This document shows, in pieces, positions 26,999 to 35,285 of a stretch of DNA of 64,000 bases (the stretch's first letter is position 1; each line of letters starts with the position of its first letter). This DNA is from a bacterium (lineage in GTDB: Bacteria > Hinthialibacterota > Hinthialibacteria > OLB16). Under the pieces are notes generated by a model. It worked only from the letters and a program-made list of their open reading frames with translations, was not told where the DNA came from and searched no databases. Location of the stretch: the NCBI GenBank assembly GCA_022072055.1, contig JAJVIK010000010.1, positions 124,001 through 188,000 of the forward strand, given 5' to 3'. Made by a program: the position numbers and the translations under genes.

Positions 26999-28486
26999 CT
27001 ACGGAACGGACTCTGGGTCCGACAAGTCTTTTCCCTCGGTCAACTCGATCTCGGAAAACTCGCCGAGCTCTTCCAAGCTCCCTCGAACCGAGGGATTCCC
27101 CAGGATGAGGATGGTGAGCTCGCTCGGTTTGAGGTACTCCCGCGCCACGCGCCGCACATCCTGGAGGGTAACACCGGCGAGCCGCTCCCGATAGGTTTCG
27201 AGATAATCCGGCGGTAGACCGAAATACTCGAGTTGAGCGTATTGACGCGCCACATCCGCCGGGGTCTCGAATTTGAACACGAAATCGTTGAGCTTCGATT
27301 CCTTGGCCAGGGCAACCTCCCCCTCGGTCAGGTCATCCCCCTTGGCGACAGTTTCAATGATCTCCTTGGCCAGGGCCGCAGCCTTGACCGTGTTGGCGGT
27401 CTGGGTCTGAAGGAAGGCCAGAAATTGCCCGCGAAGGAGGGACTCCTCAAACTCGGAGACCGCGGTGTAGGCGTATCCGGATTCGTTCCGGACCTTGTTG
27501 AAGAGGCGCGACGAAAATCCCCCGCCACCAAGGATGAAATTGAGAACCTCAATGGGGACCTTATCGGCGCTATTCCGGGGCACTCCGAGGTGCCCGATTC
27601 GCACCGTGGATTGGTTGAGGTCCTTTTCGATGAAGAATCGCTTCCCGAGGTTCGCGGTTGGAGCCACGGGAGGATAGGTCTCCGGGTGATCCGATTTGGC
27701 CCACGCTCCCAATTCCTTTTCCAACAGCGCGAGCATTTCATCTCGGGTAAAATCCCCCGCGACTGAAAAGATGGTGAAATTCGGGCGCCACCAGCGCTCG
27801 TGCCAGCGGACCAGATCCTCGCGGGTGAACGCGAGGAGGGTCTCCGGAGCGCCAAGGGGATCTCTTCCGTAGGGGTGGTCGCCGAACAGGAGCTTGCGGA
27901 ACTCCCGGCGGGTGATTTCGGAAGGATCATCATTCTGGCGGCGGAGCTCCTCCAGGGCCTCGGCGCGCCGCTGGTTCAGCTTGTCTTCCGGGAACGCGGG
28001 ATGAAGCAGGATCTCGCCCAGCAGCCGAATTCCGAGGTCCCGGTCCTTGGAGAGAACCCGAAGCGAAAGGGCCACATAGTCGCGCTGCGCCCCCGCCTCC
28101 AAGTCGGCTCCGGCGTATTCCAGGAGGCGATTCATCTCGGTGGCCGGGGTGATCGTCGATCCGCCAAGGCGCAAGACCTCCGCGGTCAGTCCGGCGAGTC
28201 CGGATTCCTTGGCGGTCTCTCGAAGCGATCCGGCGTGAATCAAGCCCGACAGCCGAATCTGCGGAATCATCGGGTCGGGGAGCAGATACACGACCAAGCC
28301 GTTCTTCAACACCACGCGCTCCGGCTTGGGGGGATGAAACTGCTGTTCGGGGAACCGGATCTGTTCGGGGCGATCGGGGCGAACCGGGTCTTCACCTTGG
28401 GCCAGCGCGAACGCGGGTATCAGGATCCCCAGCGCCATCAATCGCCGTGTCCGGCCACACAAGGATGCGATCAAGCCGTGTTTCAC
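26999..28486 (-). CDS. M16-family peptidase-like protein, inactive subunit
   Basis: 495 residues with a signal peptide (ALGILIPAFALAQGE). The N-terminal half matches M16 (RVVLKNGLVVYLLPDP) but lacks the zinc motif HxxEH; the position reads GLAGLTAEVL. The C-terminal half has the substrate-side Arg-Tyr motif in GGGGFSSRLFNKVRNESGYA. This is the classic non-catalytic partner of a two-subunit M16 peptidase. It starts (GTG, preceded by GGAGGA) 25 nt after the catalytic partner, in the same operon. The pair probably degrades peptides in the periplasm. Confidence 0.88.
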   Translation of the reverse strand: MKHGLIASLCGRTRRLMALGILIPAFALAQGEDPVRPDRPEQIRFPEQQFHPPKPERVVLKNGLVVYLLPDPMIPQIRLSGLIHAGSLRETAKESGLAGLTAEVLRLGGSTITPATEMNRLLEYAGADLEAGAQRDYVALSLRVLSKDRDLGIRLLGEILLHPAFPEDKLNQRRAEALEELRRQNDDPSEITRREFRKLLFGDHPYGRDPLGAPETLLAFTREDLVRWHERWWRPNFTIFSVAGDFTRDEMLALLEKELGAWAKSDHPETYPPVAPTANLGKRFFIEKDLNQSTVRIGHLGVPRNSADKVPIEVLNFILGGGGFSSRLFNKVRNESGYAYTAVSEFEESLLRGQFLAFLQTQTANTVKAAALAKEIIETVAKGDDLTEGEVALAKESKLNDFVFKFETPADVARQYAQLEYFGLPPDYLETYRERLAGVTLQDVRRVAREYLKPSELTILILGNPSVRGSLEELGEFSEIELTEGKDLSDPESVP

Positions 28487-28511
28487 TCGGTTGTGTCCTC
28501 CTTAAAGGATC

Positions 28512-30068
28512 TCAGCGCGTAACCATCGCGCCGGAGGCCTGAGAGACCGCCTTGGATTCCGGCCCCGTGGGTTTGAGCGTCACCACGGTCCGGTTCCGCG
28601 CGGTGAAATACTTCTCAGCCACTCGTCGAATGTCCGCGGCGGTGACCGACTGACGCTTCCGCTCGGATTCCAGAAACATTTCCCAGGAGTGCTTGCACTC
28701 ATAGTCCGCAAGCTCGCGAGCGAGCATGTAATTGGATTCGAGCTGCGCGACAAAGCTCGATTGGAGCTGGTTCTTCACCCGCTGGAGCTCCCAGTCGGAA
28801 ACATCCTCCGAGCGGAGTCGCTCGACCTCTTCGAGAATCACCTGCTCGACTCGCTCCACGGAGACCCCTTGGATCGGATCGGCGGCAACCGCGAAGAGGC
28901 CGGGATACTCGGAACGATCCTGCTCGGCATAGACCTCGGAGGCGAGCTGCTCCTTTTCCCGGAGACGTTGGTAAAGGCGCGAGGTCCTACCCTCGGCCAG
29001 GATGCTCTGGGCCACCTCCAGCGGCTCCTGGTCCGAGCTCCCCAACGCGACCGTGTGCCAGCCCATCACGATCGAAGGGTTGGCGTCAAACTCCAGCACC
29101 GCGCGACGTTCCCCTTTCTGCTCCGGCTCGCGGGTGACCAGGGGGTCAGGCGGTTGCTGTGGCGGAATCGAGCCGAAGTAGCGCTCGATCAGGGCCCGGG
29201 CCTCCTCGGTCTTGAAATCGCCGACCCAGATGATCACGGCGTTGTTGGGGGCGTAATAGCGCTGGAGAAACCGGAGCATGGTTTCGCGGCGGTAATTCTC
29301 AATATCCGAGGTCCAGCCGATGGTCATCCAGCGATAGGGGTGCGCTTGATAGGCGGTGGCCATGAACAGCTCCCACATCGCGCCGGAGGGGCTGGTGTCC
29401 ACCCTCATCCGCCGCTCCTCATGGACCACCTCCTTCTCCGAATAGAACTCGCGGAAAACCGGATTGGTGATCCGGTCCGACTCCAGCCAGCACCAGAGTT
29501 CGAGCTTGTTGCTGGGAAGTTTGATGATGTAATTGGTGTAATCGTTCGCGGTGTAAGCGTTGATCCCGGTTCCGCCGTTCTTCTTGTACAGGTTCGCGAG
29601 CGCCTCGGACTCGATGTATTGGCGCTGCTTTTCGGTGAGCTCCTTCACCCTGGCCAGCCCGGCTTGGACTTTTTCCATGTCGGCTCGGTCGCCCTGGAGA
29701 CGTTCATCGAGGGCTTCGTTGGCGATCCGGTCAATCTCCTCCATGATCGGGATTTCAGCCTCATAGTCCCGGGTGCTCATGATCTTGGTGCCCTTGAACA
29801 TCATGTGCTCCAGCATGTGGGCCGCGCCGGTCACCCCGACTGTTTCATTGTTCGAGCCGACCTTGAAAGCCATGTGGCAGGCCACGCTCGGGGAGTGATG
29901 CCGTTCGAGCAGGAGCAGGGTCAGGCCGTTGTCGAGGACAAACTCTCGAACCGGAAGCTGCGCCAAATCCTCCGCGCGGACAACCGACCCGGCCAGAAGC
30001 GCGAGTAGGCTCAACCAGAGCGGAATGCGGGCCCCTCCGGCGGGGGCTCGGTAGAGGTGGAGCTTCAT
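28512..30068 (-). CDS. M16-family zinc metallopeptidase, catalytic subunit
   Basis: 518 residues from the ATG at 30068, chosen because it overlaps the STAS gene stop (ATGA) and begins a signal peptide (LWLSLLALLAGSVVRAED). The zinc site is H84-M-L-E87-H88, with the third ligand in the segment EKEVVHEERR (about 211-220). About 50 extra residues of Glu/Lys-rich helix (105-160) separate the first motif from GTGINAYTANDYTNY, longer than in compact M16 enzymes. The C-terminal half retains GRTSRLYQRLREKEQLASEV. It probably forms a heterodimer with the downstream inactive subunit. Confidence 0.92.
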   Translation of the reverse strand: MKLHLYRAPAGGARIPLWLSLLALLAGSVVRAEDLAQLPVREFVLDNGLTLLLLERHHSPSVACHMAFKVGSNNETVGVTGAAHMLEHMMFKGTKIMSTRDYEAEIPIMEEIDRIANEALDERLQGDRADMEKVQAGLARVKELTEKQRQYIESEALANLYKKNGGTGINAYTANDYTNYIIKLPSNKLELWCWLESDRITNPVFREFYSEKEVVHEERRMRVDTSPSGAMWELFMATAYQAHPYRWMTIGWTSDIENYRRETMLRFLQRYYAPNNAVIIWVGDFKTEEARALIERYFGSIPPQQPPDPLVTREPEQKGERRAVLEFDANPSIVMGWHTVALGSSDQEPLEVAQSILAEGRTSRLYQRLREKEQLASEVYAEQDRSEYPGLFAVAADPIQGVSVERVEQVILEEVERLRSEDVSDWELQRVKNQLQSSFVAQLESNYMLARELADYECKHSWEMFLESERKRQSVTAADIRRVAEKYFTARNRTVVTLKPTGPESKAVSQASGAMVTR

Positions 30069-30451
30069 TCGGAGGACCTCCGGGGCAGGCCGAGATTCGC
30101 GCCGCCGAAGCTGCGCTTGGCGGTTTCCATGTCGAGGAAGATTTCGAAGATTCGATTCAGCTTGGTGAGTTCCATGAGCGCGGCGAACTGGGCGTTCAGA
30201 TGCACGAACACCACGCGGCCCTCGATCTCGCGCATCGCCTTTTGGATGGAGATCAAGAGGCTCAAGCCGCGGCTGTCGATGGCCTGGAGACCATCGAAGT
30301 CGATGATGAGGTGGCGCTTCCCCGCCCCCACCAAATCCGAAAGTTGCTGTTTCACCTCGGCCGAGTGCTTCTCGCTCAAAACTCCGGACATGCGCCAGAT
30401 GACCAGCTCTTCCGAAAACTCCACCGCTTGATCGAAACCGTTCCTGTCCAT
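30065..30451 (-). CDS. STAS-domain anti-sigma-factor antagonist-like protein
   Basis: 128 residues with the SpoIIAA/RsbV fold. Strand-helix order is conserved and the phospho-acceptor region reads DFDGLQAIDSRGLSLLI, with the target Ser after Asp. Such proteins bind HPK-like anti-sigma kinases in the partner-switching control of sigma factors or other effectors. It lies between argB (15 nt away) and the M16 catalytic gene (4-nt overlap). AAAAGG precedes its start. No kinase or phosphatase partner is in view. Its linkage to periplasmic peptidases is unexplained. Confidence 0.82.
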   Translation of the reverse strand: MDRNGFDQAVEFSEELVIWRMSGVLSEKHSAEVKQQLSDLVGAGKRHLIIDFDGLQAIDSRGLSLLISIQKAMREIEGRVVFVHLNAQFAALMELTKLNRIFEIFLDMETAKRSFGGANLGLPRRSSE

Positions 30452-30466
30452 TCGCGCAACCTTTTC

Positions 30467-31381
30467 TCAGGAGAGTGTAACGAGCGTCCCCACTCCCGCG
30501 TCGGTGAAGATCTCGAGCAGGGCGGCATGGGGAACTCTCCCATCGATGATGTGACACACCTTACACCCGGCCTCCAGAGCCTGTCGACACGCGGCGATCT
30601 TGGGGATCATGCCCCCGGAAAGGACACCCTCGCGGGTGAGGCGTTCGATTTCCGGCAGCGAAAGGCTCGAGATCAGCGTGGCCGGATCCTTGGGGTCGCG
30701 GAGGACTCCCGGGGTGTCGGTCATCAGGATCAGTTTCTCCGCGCGGAGCGCGCCGGCCACCGCCCCGGCGACCGTGTCGGCGTTGATGTTGTAGGTCTCG
30801 CCTTGCGACCCGACCCCGAGCGGGGCCACGACCGGAATGAAGCCGGAGTTGTCCAAGGCCTCCAGAAGCGCCGGGTTGACTCGCGAAACATCCCCGACAA
30901 AGCCGATATCGATCCCATCCTCGGGGCGTGCGGGGTCCTGTCCGGGGCGCGTGGGACGGTGTTTGACCGCCTCGATGAGATTGCCATCCTTCCCCGAAAT
31001 CCCCACGGCCCTGCCGCCTTGACGGTTGATCTCGGCCACGATGCCCTTGTTGATCGCGCCCGCGAGGACCATCTCGGTGATCCCCACAGTTTCCGCGTCG
31101 GTGACCCGCAGCCCCTCGATGAACTCGGTGGTTTTGCCGACCCTCTTGAGCATCGCGGTGATCATCGGTCCGCCGCCATGGACCACCACCGGTTTGATCC
31201 CGACCTGGCGGAGGAGGACCATATCCTGGAAGAACGCGAGGCGGGCCTCGACCTGGTCCATGGCCGCTCCGCCGTACTTGATGACCAGGGTCTTGCCAAA
31301 GAAGCGCTGCAGATAGGGGAGCGCCTCGGAAAGGTGTTGGACAAACGCTCGGGAATCAGGCATGGCGATCGAATCTACCAT
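30467..31381 (-). CDS. argB: Acetylglutamate kinase
   Basis: Phosphorylates N-acetyl-L-glutamate in arginine synthesis (cytoplasm). It has the amino-acid-kinase motifs LVIKYGGAAM, KPVVVHGGGPMITAML, the inner NINADTVAGAVA and LILMTDTPGVL, and a C-terminal GGMIPKIAACRQAL. 304 residues from the ATG at 31381; an ATG 18 nt downstream is equally possible because neither has a strong ribosome site. It is the first gene of a minus-strand run (argB, STAS, two M16 genes, then pilT and bcp). No other arg gene is near. Confidence 0.95.
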   Translation of the reverse strand: MVDSIAMPDSRAFVQHLSEALPYLQRFFGKTLVIKYGGAAMDQVEARLAFFQDMVLLRQVGIKPVVVHGGGPMITAMLKRVGKTTEFIEGLRVTDAETVGITEMVLAGAINKGIVAEINRQGGRAVGISGKDGNLIEAVKHRPTRPGQDPARPEDGIDIGFVGDVSRVNPALLEALDNSGFIPVVAPLGVGSQGETYNINADTVAGAVAGALRAEKLILMTDTPGVLRDPKDPATLISSLSLPEIERLTREGVLSGGMIPKIAACRQALEAGCKVCHIIDGRVPHAALLEIFTDAGVGTLVTLS

Positions 31382-31545
31382 TAAGGCGCGCGTTGGGGGA
31401 GGGAGCGCGAATCGAGGTCGGAATCAGGGGGCGCGGGGGGATCCCAAGTCGCGCGCTCCCCTTGCGGACTAGCCGTTGTCATGGAAAACTGGCACACAAG
31501 GTCTGAAACCAAGCGCCAACCCTGAAAGGAATCTCCAGTCAAATC

Positions 31546-32142
31546 ATGGCACAAACCAAGCCCAAGGGTTTTACCCTGATCGAACTGCTGATTGTCATCG
31601 CCATCATCCTGATCCTGATCGCCATCGCGCTGCCCAACTTTCTTGAGGCCCAAGTGCGGGCGAAGGTGACCAAGGCCCAGGGCGAGATGCGCTCGCTCCG
31701 CACCGCCATCGAGGCCTACCAAACCCAATGGCGGACCTATCCCGCCGATGGGGATGACCTCAGCCCGTTCAACCCGCTCAATTTTGATGTGTACGCGCGA
31801 ATGCTTGTGCTCACCAGTCCGATCAAGCACATCGAGAGCCTGCCGTATGACCCCTTTCACGCCGAGAAGGTCTCATTCTATGGCTCCGATTTGCTCTATC
31901 CGGGCGAGCCGCCTTACACCTACTCTTACAACACCTTCGGAACCCATGACGGAGACCCCAGCAGTTTCCAGCCGGCCAACCAGGGCAAGCCGGACAATTG
32001 GGGGCTCACCTCGCTGGGACCGAACATGCTCTTTGATGCCGGGGTGACCGGTCCGGTGGCTTACAGCCCGACCAACGGGAGCAAGTCGGTCGGGGATATC
32101 ACCGTCCTCGGCGGGCGCCGGACGATTGTCTCGCCTCCCTGA
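31546..32142 (+). CDS. GspG-like orphan prepilin
   Basis: 198 residues. The prepilin peptidase motif is near-perfect: KGFTLIELLIVIAIILILIA, with Glu at mature position 5. The stalk continues ALPNFLEAQVRAKVTKAQGE and then MRSLRTAIEAYQTQWRTYPA, the GspG pattern. The end has YSPTNGSKSVGDI, similar to the prepilin at 23790, so the two are paralogues. No calcium-loop prediction is made. It is divergent from argB and convergent with the DUF2961 gene, again without secretion genes. An AAGGAA 14 nt upstream is a weak ribosome site. Confidence 0.9.
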   Translation: MAQTKPKGFTLIELLIVIAIILILIAIALPNFLEAQVRAKVTKAQGEMRSLRTAIEAYQTQWRTYPADGDDLSPFNPLNFDVYARMLVLTSPIKHIESLPYDPFHAEKVSFYGSDLLYPGEPPYTYSYNTFGTHDGDPSSFQPANQGKPDNWGLTSLGPNMLFDAGVTGPVAYSPTNGSKSVGDITVLGGRRTIVSPP

Positions 32143-32148
32143 TTCCGG

Positions 32149-33288
32149 CTACTTCTTCTTTTTGGCCCACTCGCGCTTGACCTTGCGCATCTCGGGGGTC
32201 AGCGAGACTCTTGTGCTTGTGGTCTGGTGGCGACGGTCGTTCTTCCATTTCCCGCGATTATCCTTGGGGACTCGGAGGCGCTTTTCCACTGGCGGAATCT
32301 TGGCCACCCCGGTCGGGTTTTCCGCGTACCAGTAGGCCACGCTGCTCATCTCGTTACAAAGGTGGTTGGCGTGGCCATGCTCAATGGTCACCCGAATCGA
32401 CTTCTTGAACCGCACCGGGTTCTCCAGGTGGAGAACATAGCTGGTCTGGTACCCGCCGGTGTGGGATTCATGGATGGAGGAGCCGTTGCGCATGAAGGCG
32501 TTGGGCTGCATCCCCCAGGCCTGATTGAGATAGTCCTCGCTTCCGGTGCCGTGCAAGTCGGGCGGCCACTTGTAACCATCCACCCAGATCATGTCGTCCC
32601 CCTCGCCCCACCAGAGCGTGTCGAAATTGGTGACCGAAAGGTTGCAGCCAATGTAGTGCCCGCGCCCCTCGGTTTCGAGGATGGTGTAATTGTTGTTCCA
32701 GGCGACACGTCCCTTGTTGGCCACGTTGGTCTCGGGGGCGTTGACCGGAATTTCGTGGGCCCAGCCGCCGAACGGGTTCTCGCGGCGGAACTCGGCGTGG
32801 AAAAAGAGCTCCGGCTCGTCGGGTTTCCGGTCGAAGGTCTCGTAATCGATATAGAAATACTGGCCGTGCTCCTCCCCGGACTCGTTGACCAGTTCGATCA
32901 GCGCCCGCTCGCGGAAGGGCATGGGGGCGTAGCAGTTCAGCGCGCACCCCTGGTTGACCTGATTGTTGTGGGTGGTGGAGGCGCTGAACAGGAACGACTG
33001 GAATGAATTCACGATGTTGTGGCCGAGGCAGAAGAAGTCTCCCAGGGGGACCACCACGCTGGGCCTTGGGGCGTTGTCCCAGGTGATCCGCAGCACGCAC
33101 TCCCGGTAGTGGTGGTATTGAGTCATCCAGATATGGGTGATTCGACCGGGCCCTTTGAGGTCGGCGAGGACCCGAGTCTCGCCGGGCTTGAGCATCCAGG
33201 CGTCGTGGTTGCGCCCGCTGACATCATAGGATGAGACCCGCCGCGCGCGGCCCACCCCCATCCGGGTGAGGTGATTGAATGGAAACAT
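32149..33288 (-). CDS. DUF2961 protein (GH172-type glycosidase family)
   Basis: 379 residues, all of a DUF2961-type double jelly-roll: DLKGPGRITHIWMTQYHHYR, LGDFFCLGHNIVNSFQS, NCYAPMPFRERALIELVN, and the marker GTGSEDYLNQAWG. Characterised members of family GH172 act on fructofuranosyl and arabinofuranosyl links, so an exo-type furanosidase is a fair inference. There is no signal peptide, so the enzyme looks cytoplasmic. AGGAG precedes the ATG. The C-terminus is unusually basic (REWAKKKK). It lies 27 nt downstream of an SDR gene on the same strand, probably one operon for sugar use. Confidence 0.85.
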   Translation of the reverse strand: MFPFNHLTRMGVGRARRVSSYDVSGRNHDAWMLKPGETRVLADLKGPGRITHIWMTQYHHYRECVLRITWDNAPRPSVVVPLGDFFCLGHNIVNSFQSFLFSASTTHNNQVNQGCALNCYAPMPFRERALIELVNESGEEHGQYFYIDYETFDRKPDEPELFFHAEFRRENPFGGWAHEIPVNAPETNVANKGRVAWNNNYTILETEGRGHYIGCNLSVTNFDTLWWGEGDDMIWVDGYKWPPDLHGTGSEDYLNQAWGMQPNAFMRNGSSIHESHTGGYQTSYVLHLENPVRFKKSIRVTIEHGHANHLCNEMSSVAYWYAENPTGVAKIPPVEKRLRVPKDNRGKWKNDRRHQTTSTRVSLTPEMRKVKREWAKKKK

Positions 33289-33315
33289 GTCGGCTCTCCT
33301 CGTGCAATTCAGATG

Positions 33316-34086
33316 TTATTCGACATAGATCATTTTGACGGTCATGCCGCCATCGATCACCAGATTCTGGCCGGTCAGGAAACCGGATTGCGTGGTGTCG
33401 GCGAGGAACAGGCAAGCCCGCGCGATGTCCTCCGGGACTCCGACACGCCCCACGGGGTGCTGCGAATGGTCGATTTCCCTGCCCTCGAACGGTTTCCGGT
33501 TGGAGTGTTTGCGCCATTCCGAGGTGGCGATCCAGCCGGGGGAGATGCAGTTGACCCGGATGCGCTTGGCAGCCAGGGTCATTGCGAGGGAGTGGGTGAG
33601 TCCAAGGATGCCGCCCTTGGAGGCCGAATAAGGCTCGGTGTTCGGTTCGGACATCAACGCCCGGGTCGAAGAGATGTTCACGATCGCGCCGCCTTCGGAG
33701 ATGTGTGGGGAAAGGTACTTGGCGCACAACCAGGGGCCGCGCAGATTGATGTTGAGAACCCGGTCCCAAAGTTCGAGGGTCTGCTCCTGGAGCGGGATGA
33801 AGCTCCCGATCCCCGCGTTGTTCACCAGGACATCCACTCGCCCTCCAACTTCGAGGGCTTGATCGCGGAGCCGGAGCACATCGACCTCGTGGGCGACATC
33901 GGCCTGGACAAAAGTCGCCGGGCCTCCTTGGGAGCGGAGGCGTTCGACCGCCTCTTCCCCCGCCTCGGAGTCGATATCGACGACAATGACGTTTGCGCCT
34001 TCCTCGCCAAAAGCGACGGAGATCGCCAACCCGATCCCTTGGGCCCCGCCGGTGACCACCACAGCCTTGGATTCAAAAGCCCCCAC
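33316..34086 (-). CDS. Short-chain dehydrogenase/reductase
   Basis: 256-residue classical SDR. It has a cofactor site TGGAQGIGLAIS with acidic VVDID after strand 2, suggesting NAD(H), then NNAGIG, catalytic Ser in NISST, and YSASK with the Tyr and Lys. The C-terminal LTGQNLVIDGGM is typical. Likely a sugar or polyol oxidoreductase because it precedes the DUF2961 gene. It starts with GTG at 34086 and is divergent from larE with 71 nt between start codons. Confidence 0.9.
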   Translation of the reverse strand: MGAFESKAVVVTGGAQGIGLAISVAFGEEGANVIVVDIDSEAGEEAVERLRSQGGPATFVQADVAHEVDVLRLRDQALEVGGRVDVLVNNAGIGSFIPLQEQTLELWDRVLNINLRGPWLCAKYLSPHISEGGAIVNISSTRALMSEPNTEPYSASKGGILGLTHSLAMTLAAKRIRVNCISPGWIATSEWRKHSNRKPFEGREIDHSQHPVGRVGVPEDIARACLFLADTTQSGFLTGQNLVIDGGMTVKMIYVE

Positions 34087-34119
34087 CCAGATCGCCCCCC
34101 TGCCTCGGAGAATCCCGCC

Positions 34120-34148
34120 TTGCCGATGGAACCATGCGCAGCTAGAAT
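34120..34148 (+). promoter_or_regulatory. Sigma-70-like promoter for larE, leaderless arrangement
   Basis: TTGCCG at 34120-34125 and TAGAAT at 34143-34148 are separated by exactly 17 nt (4/6 and 5/6 consensus matches). The expected transcription start is about 34154-34157 and the larE ATG is at 34158. There is no Shine-Dalgarno sequence, so the mRNA would be leaderless or nearly so. Confidence 0.55.
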
Positions 34149-34157
34149 GAATGTATC

Positions 34158-35213
34158 ATGCTCGATCCTCGAAAGAAGGAGGCTTTACGCGCGAAGTTTC
34201 GCGAGTATGGCTCGGTGGTGGTGACCCTTTCCGGGGGCATCGACAGCACGCTTCTCGCGAAGGTGGCTCACGAGGAACTGGGGCAGCGGGCGCTGGCTGT
34301 GACCGGGGTTTCCCCGAGCCTGGCGGAATCGGAGCTCGCGGAGGCGCGCATTGTCGCAACGCAGATCGGCATCGCGCATCTGGAGGTCGAGACCCATGAG
34401 ATGGACCGTCCGGGATATGTTTCCAACCCTGAAAACCGCTGCTATTACTGCAAGACCGAGTTGTTCGAGATCGCCGCGAGGGTGGCTCGAGAGAGGGGTT
34501 TCCGGGTGGTGGTCGAGGGAACGCACGCGGAAGACCTGAGCGGGCATCGTCCCGGTTACCGCGCGGCGGTGGAACAGGAAACCCGCAGTCCGTTTGTGGA
34601 AGTCGGATTCACCAAGGCGGACATTCGCGCGTACGCGCGGGAGCTCGGCTTGTCGATTTGGGACAAACCGGCGCTTGCCTGCCTCTCATCCCGGATCCCG
34701 ACCGGCACCGAGATCACTTTGGACCGTCTGCGGACCGTCGAGTCCGCCGAGCGGGTCATTCGAGAGGCGGGAGCGCGCAGCTTTCGGGCGCGGTTTCATG
34801 GGGAGACTTTGCGGATCGAGCTCGCCGAGGAAGAGCTCAGCCTCATTGCGGATGGCCGTTTTCGAGAACAAGTTCTGGCCGGTTGCCGAGACCTCGGGTT
34901 TCGGCGAGTCACCGTGGACTTGACCCCATACGGAGACCCGCGGCCATCCGCGACGACCGCTTCCGAGGAAGACCTGGAGGAGCTGGAGAGGCAGCTTCGA
35001 GTCCGTGTGGCCGGAACCGTGCGGTGTCGATACGAGGACTCCGTTCTGCGGATTCGGCTTTCCGAGGAGGACCGGACCGTGCTCGGGGACCTGGCCGGGT
35101 TGGCCCGGATTCGACAAGAAGCCCATTGCCATGGGTTCAGGAACGTGGCGCTTGACCTTTCCTTCTTCGGCGGGGAGTATGTCCCGCTCCGGGTCAGGCC
35201 CGCCTTTGTCTGA
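34158..35213 (+). CDS. larE: ATP-dependent sacrificial sulfur transferase LarE with duplicated C-terminal module
   Basis: Adenylates and thiolates the pyridinium dicarboxylate precursor of the nickel-pincer nucleotide. The PP-loop VTLSGGIDSTLLAK (SGGIDS at 25-30), the NPENRCYYCK segment (90-99) and the sacrificial Cys in KPALACLSSRIP (C175, next to the LarE Cys176 position) identify it. Usual LarE is about 270 residues; this one is 351. The extra length looks like a second copy of the C-terminal domain: residues about 208-259 (RARFHGETLRIELAEEELS) and about 287-341 (RCRYEDSVLRIRLSEEDRT) align, and both end near a (V/A)xxDLxxxG pattern. larB and larC are not in the window. Confidence 0.9.
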   Translation: MLDPRKKEALRAKFREYGSVVVTLSGGIDSTLLAKVAHEELGQRALAVTGVSPSLAESELAEARIVATQIGIAHLEVETHEMDRPGYVSNPENRCYYCKTELFEIAARVARERGFRVVVEGTHAEDLSGHRPGYRAAVEQETRSPFVEVGFTKADIRAYARELGLSIWDKPALACLSSRIPTGTEITLDRLRTVESAERVIREAGARSFRARFHGETLRIELAEEELSLIADGRFREQVLAGCRDLGFRRVTVDLTPYGDPRPSATTASEEDLEELERQLRVRVAGTVRCRYEDSVLRIRLSEEDRTVLGDLAGLARIRQEAHCHGFRNVALDLSFFGGEYVPLRVRPAFV

Positions 35214-35237
35214 GCGGCACGACTATCGGAGGCGACA

Positions 35238-35258
35238 CGCGCCGGTTCCCCCGGCGCG
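35238..35258. terminator. GC-rich hairpin between larE and mqnE
   Basis: CGCGCCGG (35238-35245) and CCGGCGCG (35251-35258) form a perfect 8-bp stem around the loop TTCCC. It follows the larE stop by 24 nt. No U-run follows, so it may pause transcription, stabilise the larE mRNA end or control read-through into mqnE rather than act as a simple terminator. Confidence 0.45.
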
Positions 35259-35285
35259 GGGAAATTCGAGGAGCGGGAATTCAGG

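Noticed and set aside
30069-30557. Longer start for the catalytic M16 gene running through the STAS gene
   Set aside because: The STAS protein in the other frame is well conserved, and the ATG at 30068 begins a signal peptide.
28689-31384. Long plus-strand frames (439 and 394 codons) opposite the M16 and argB genes
   Set aside because: The minus-strand proteins have clear motifs and operon spacing; the plus-strand frames are compositional shadows.
31485-31505. Sigma-54 promoter (TGGCAC) before the prepilin at 31546
   Set aside because: TGGCAC is present but the -12 element reads GTCT at the expected place in place of TTGC.
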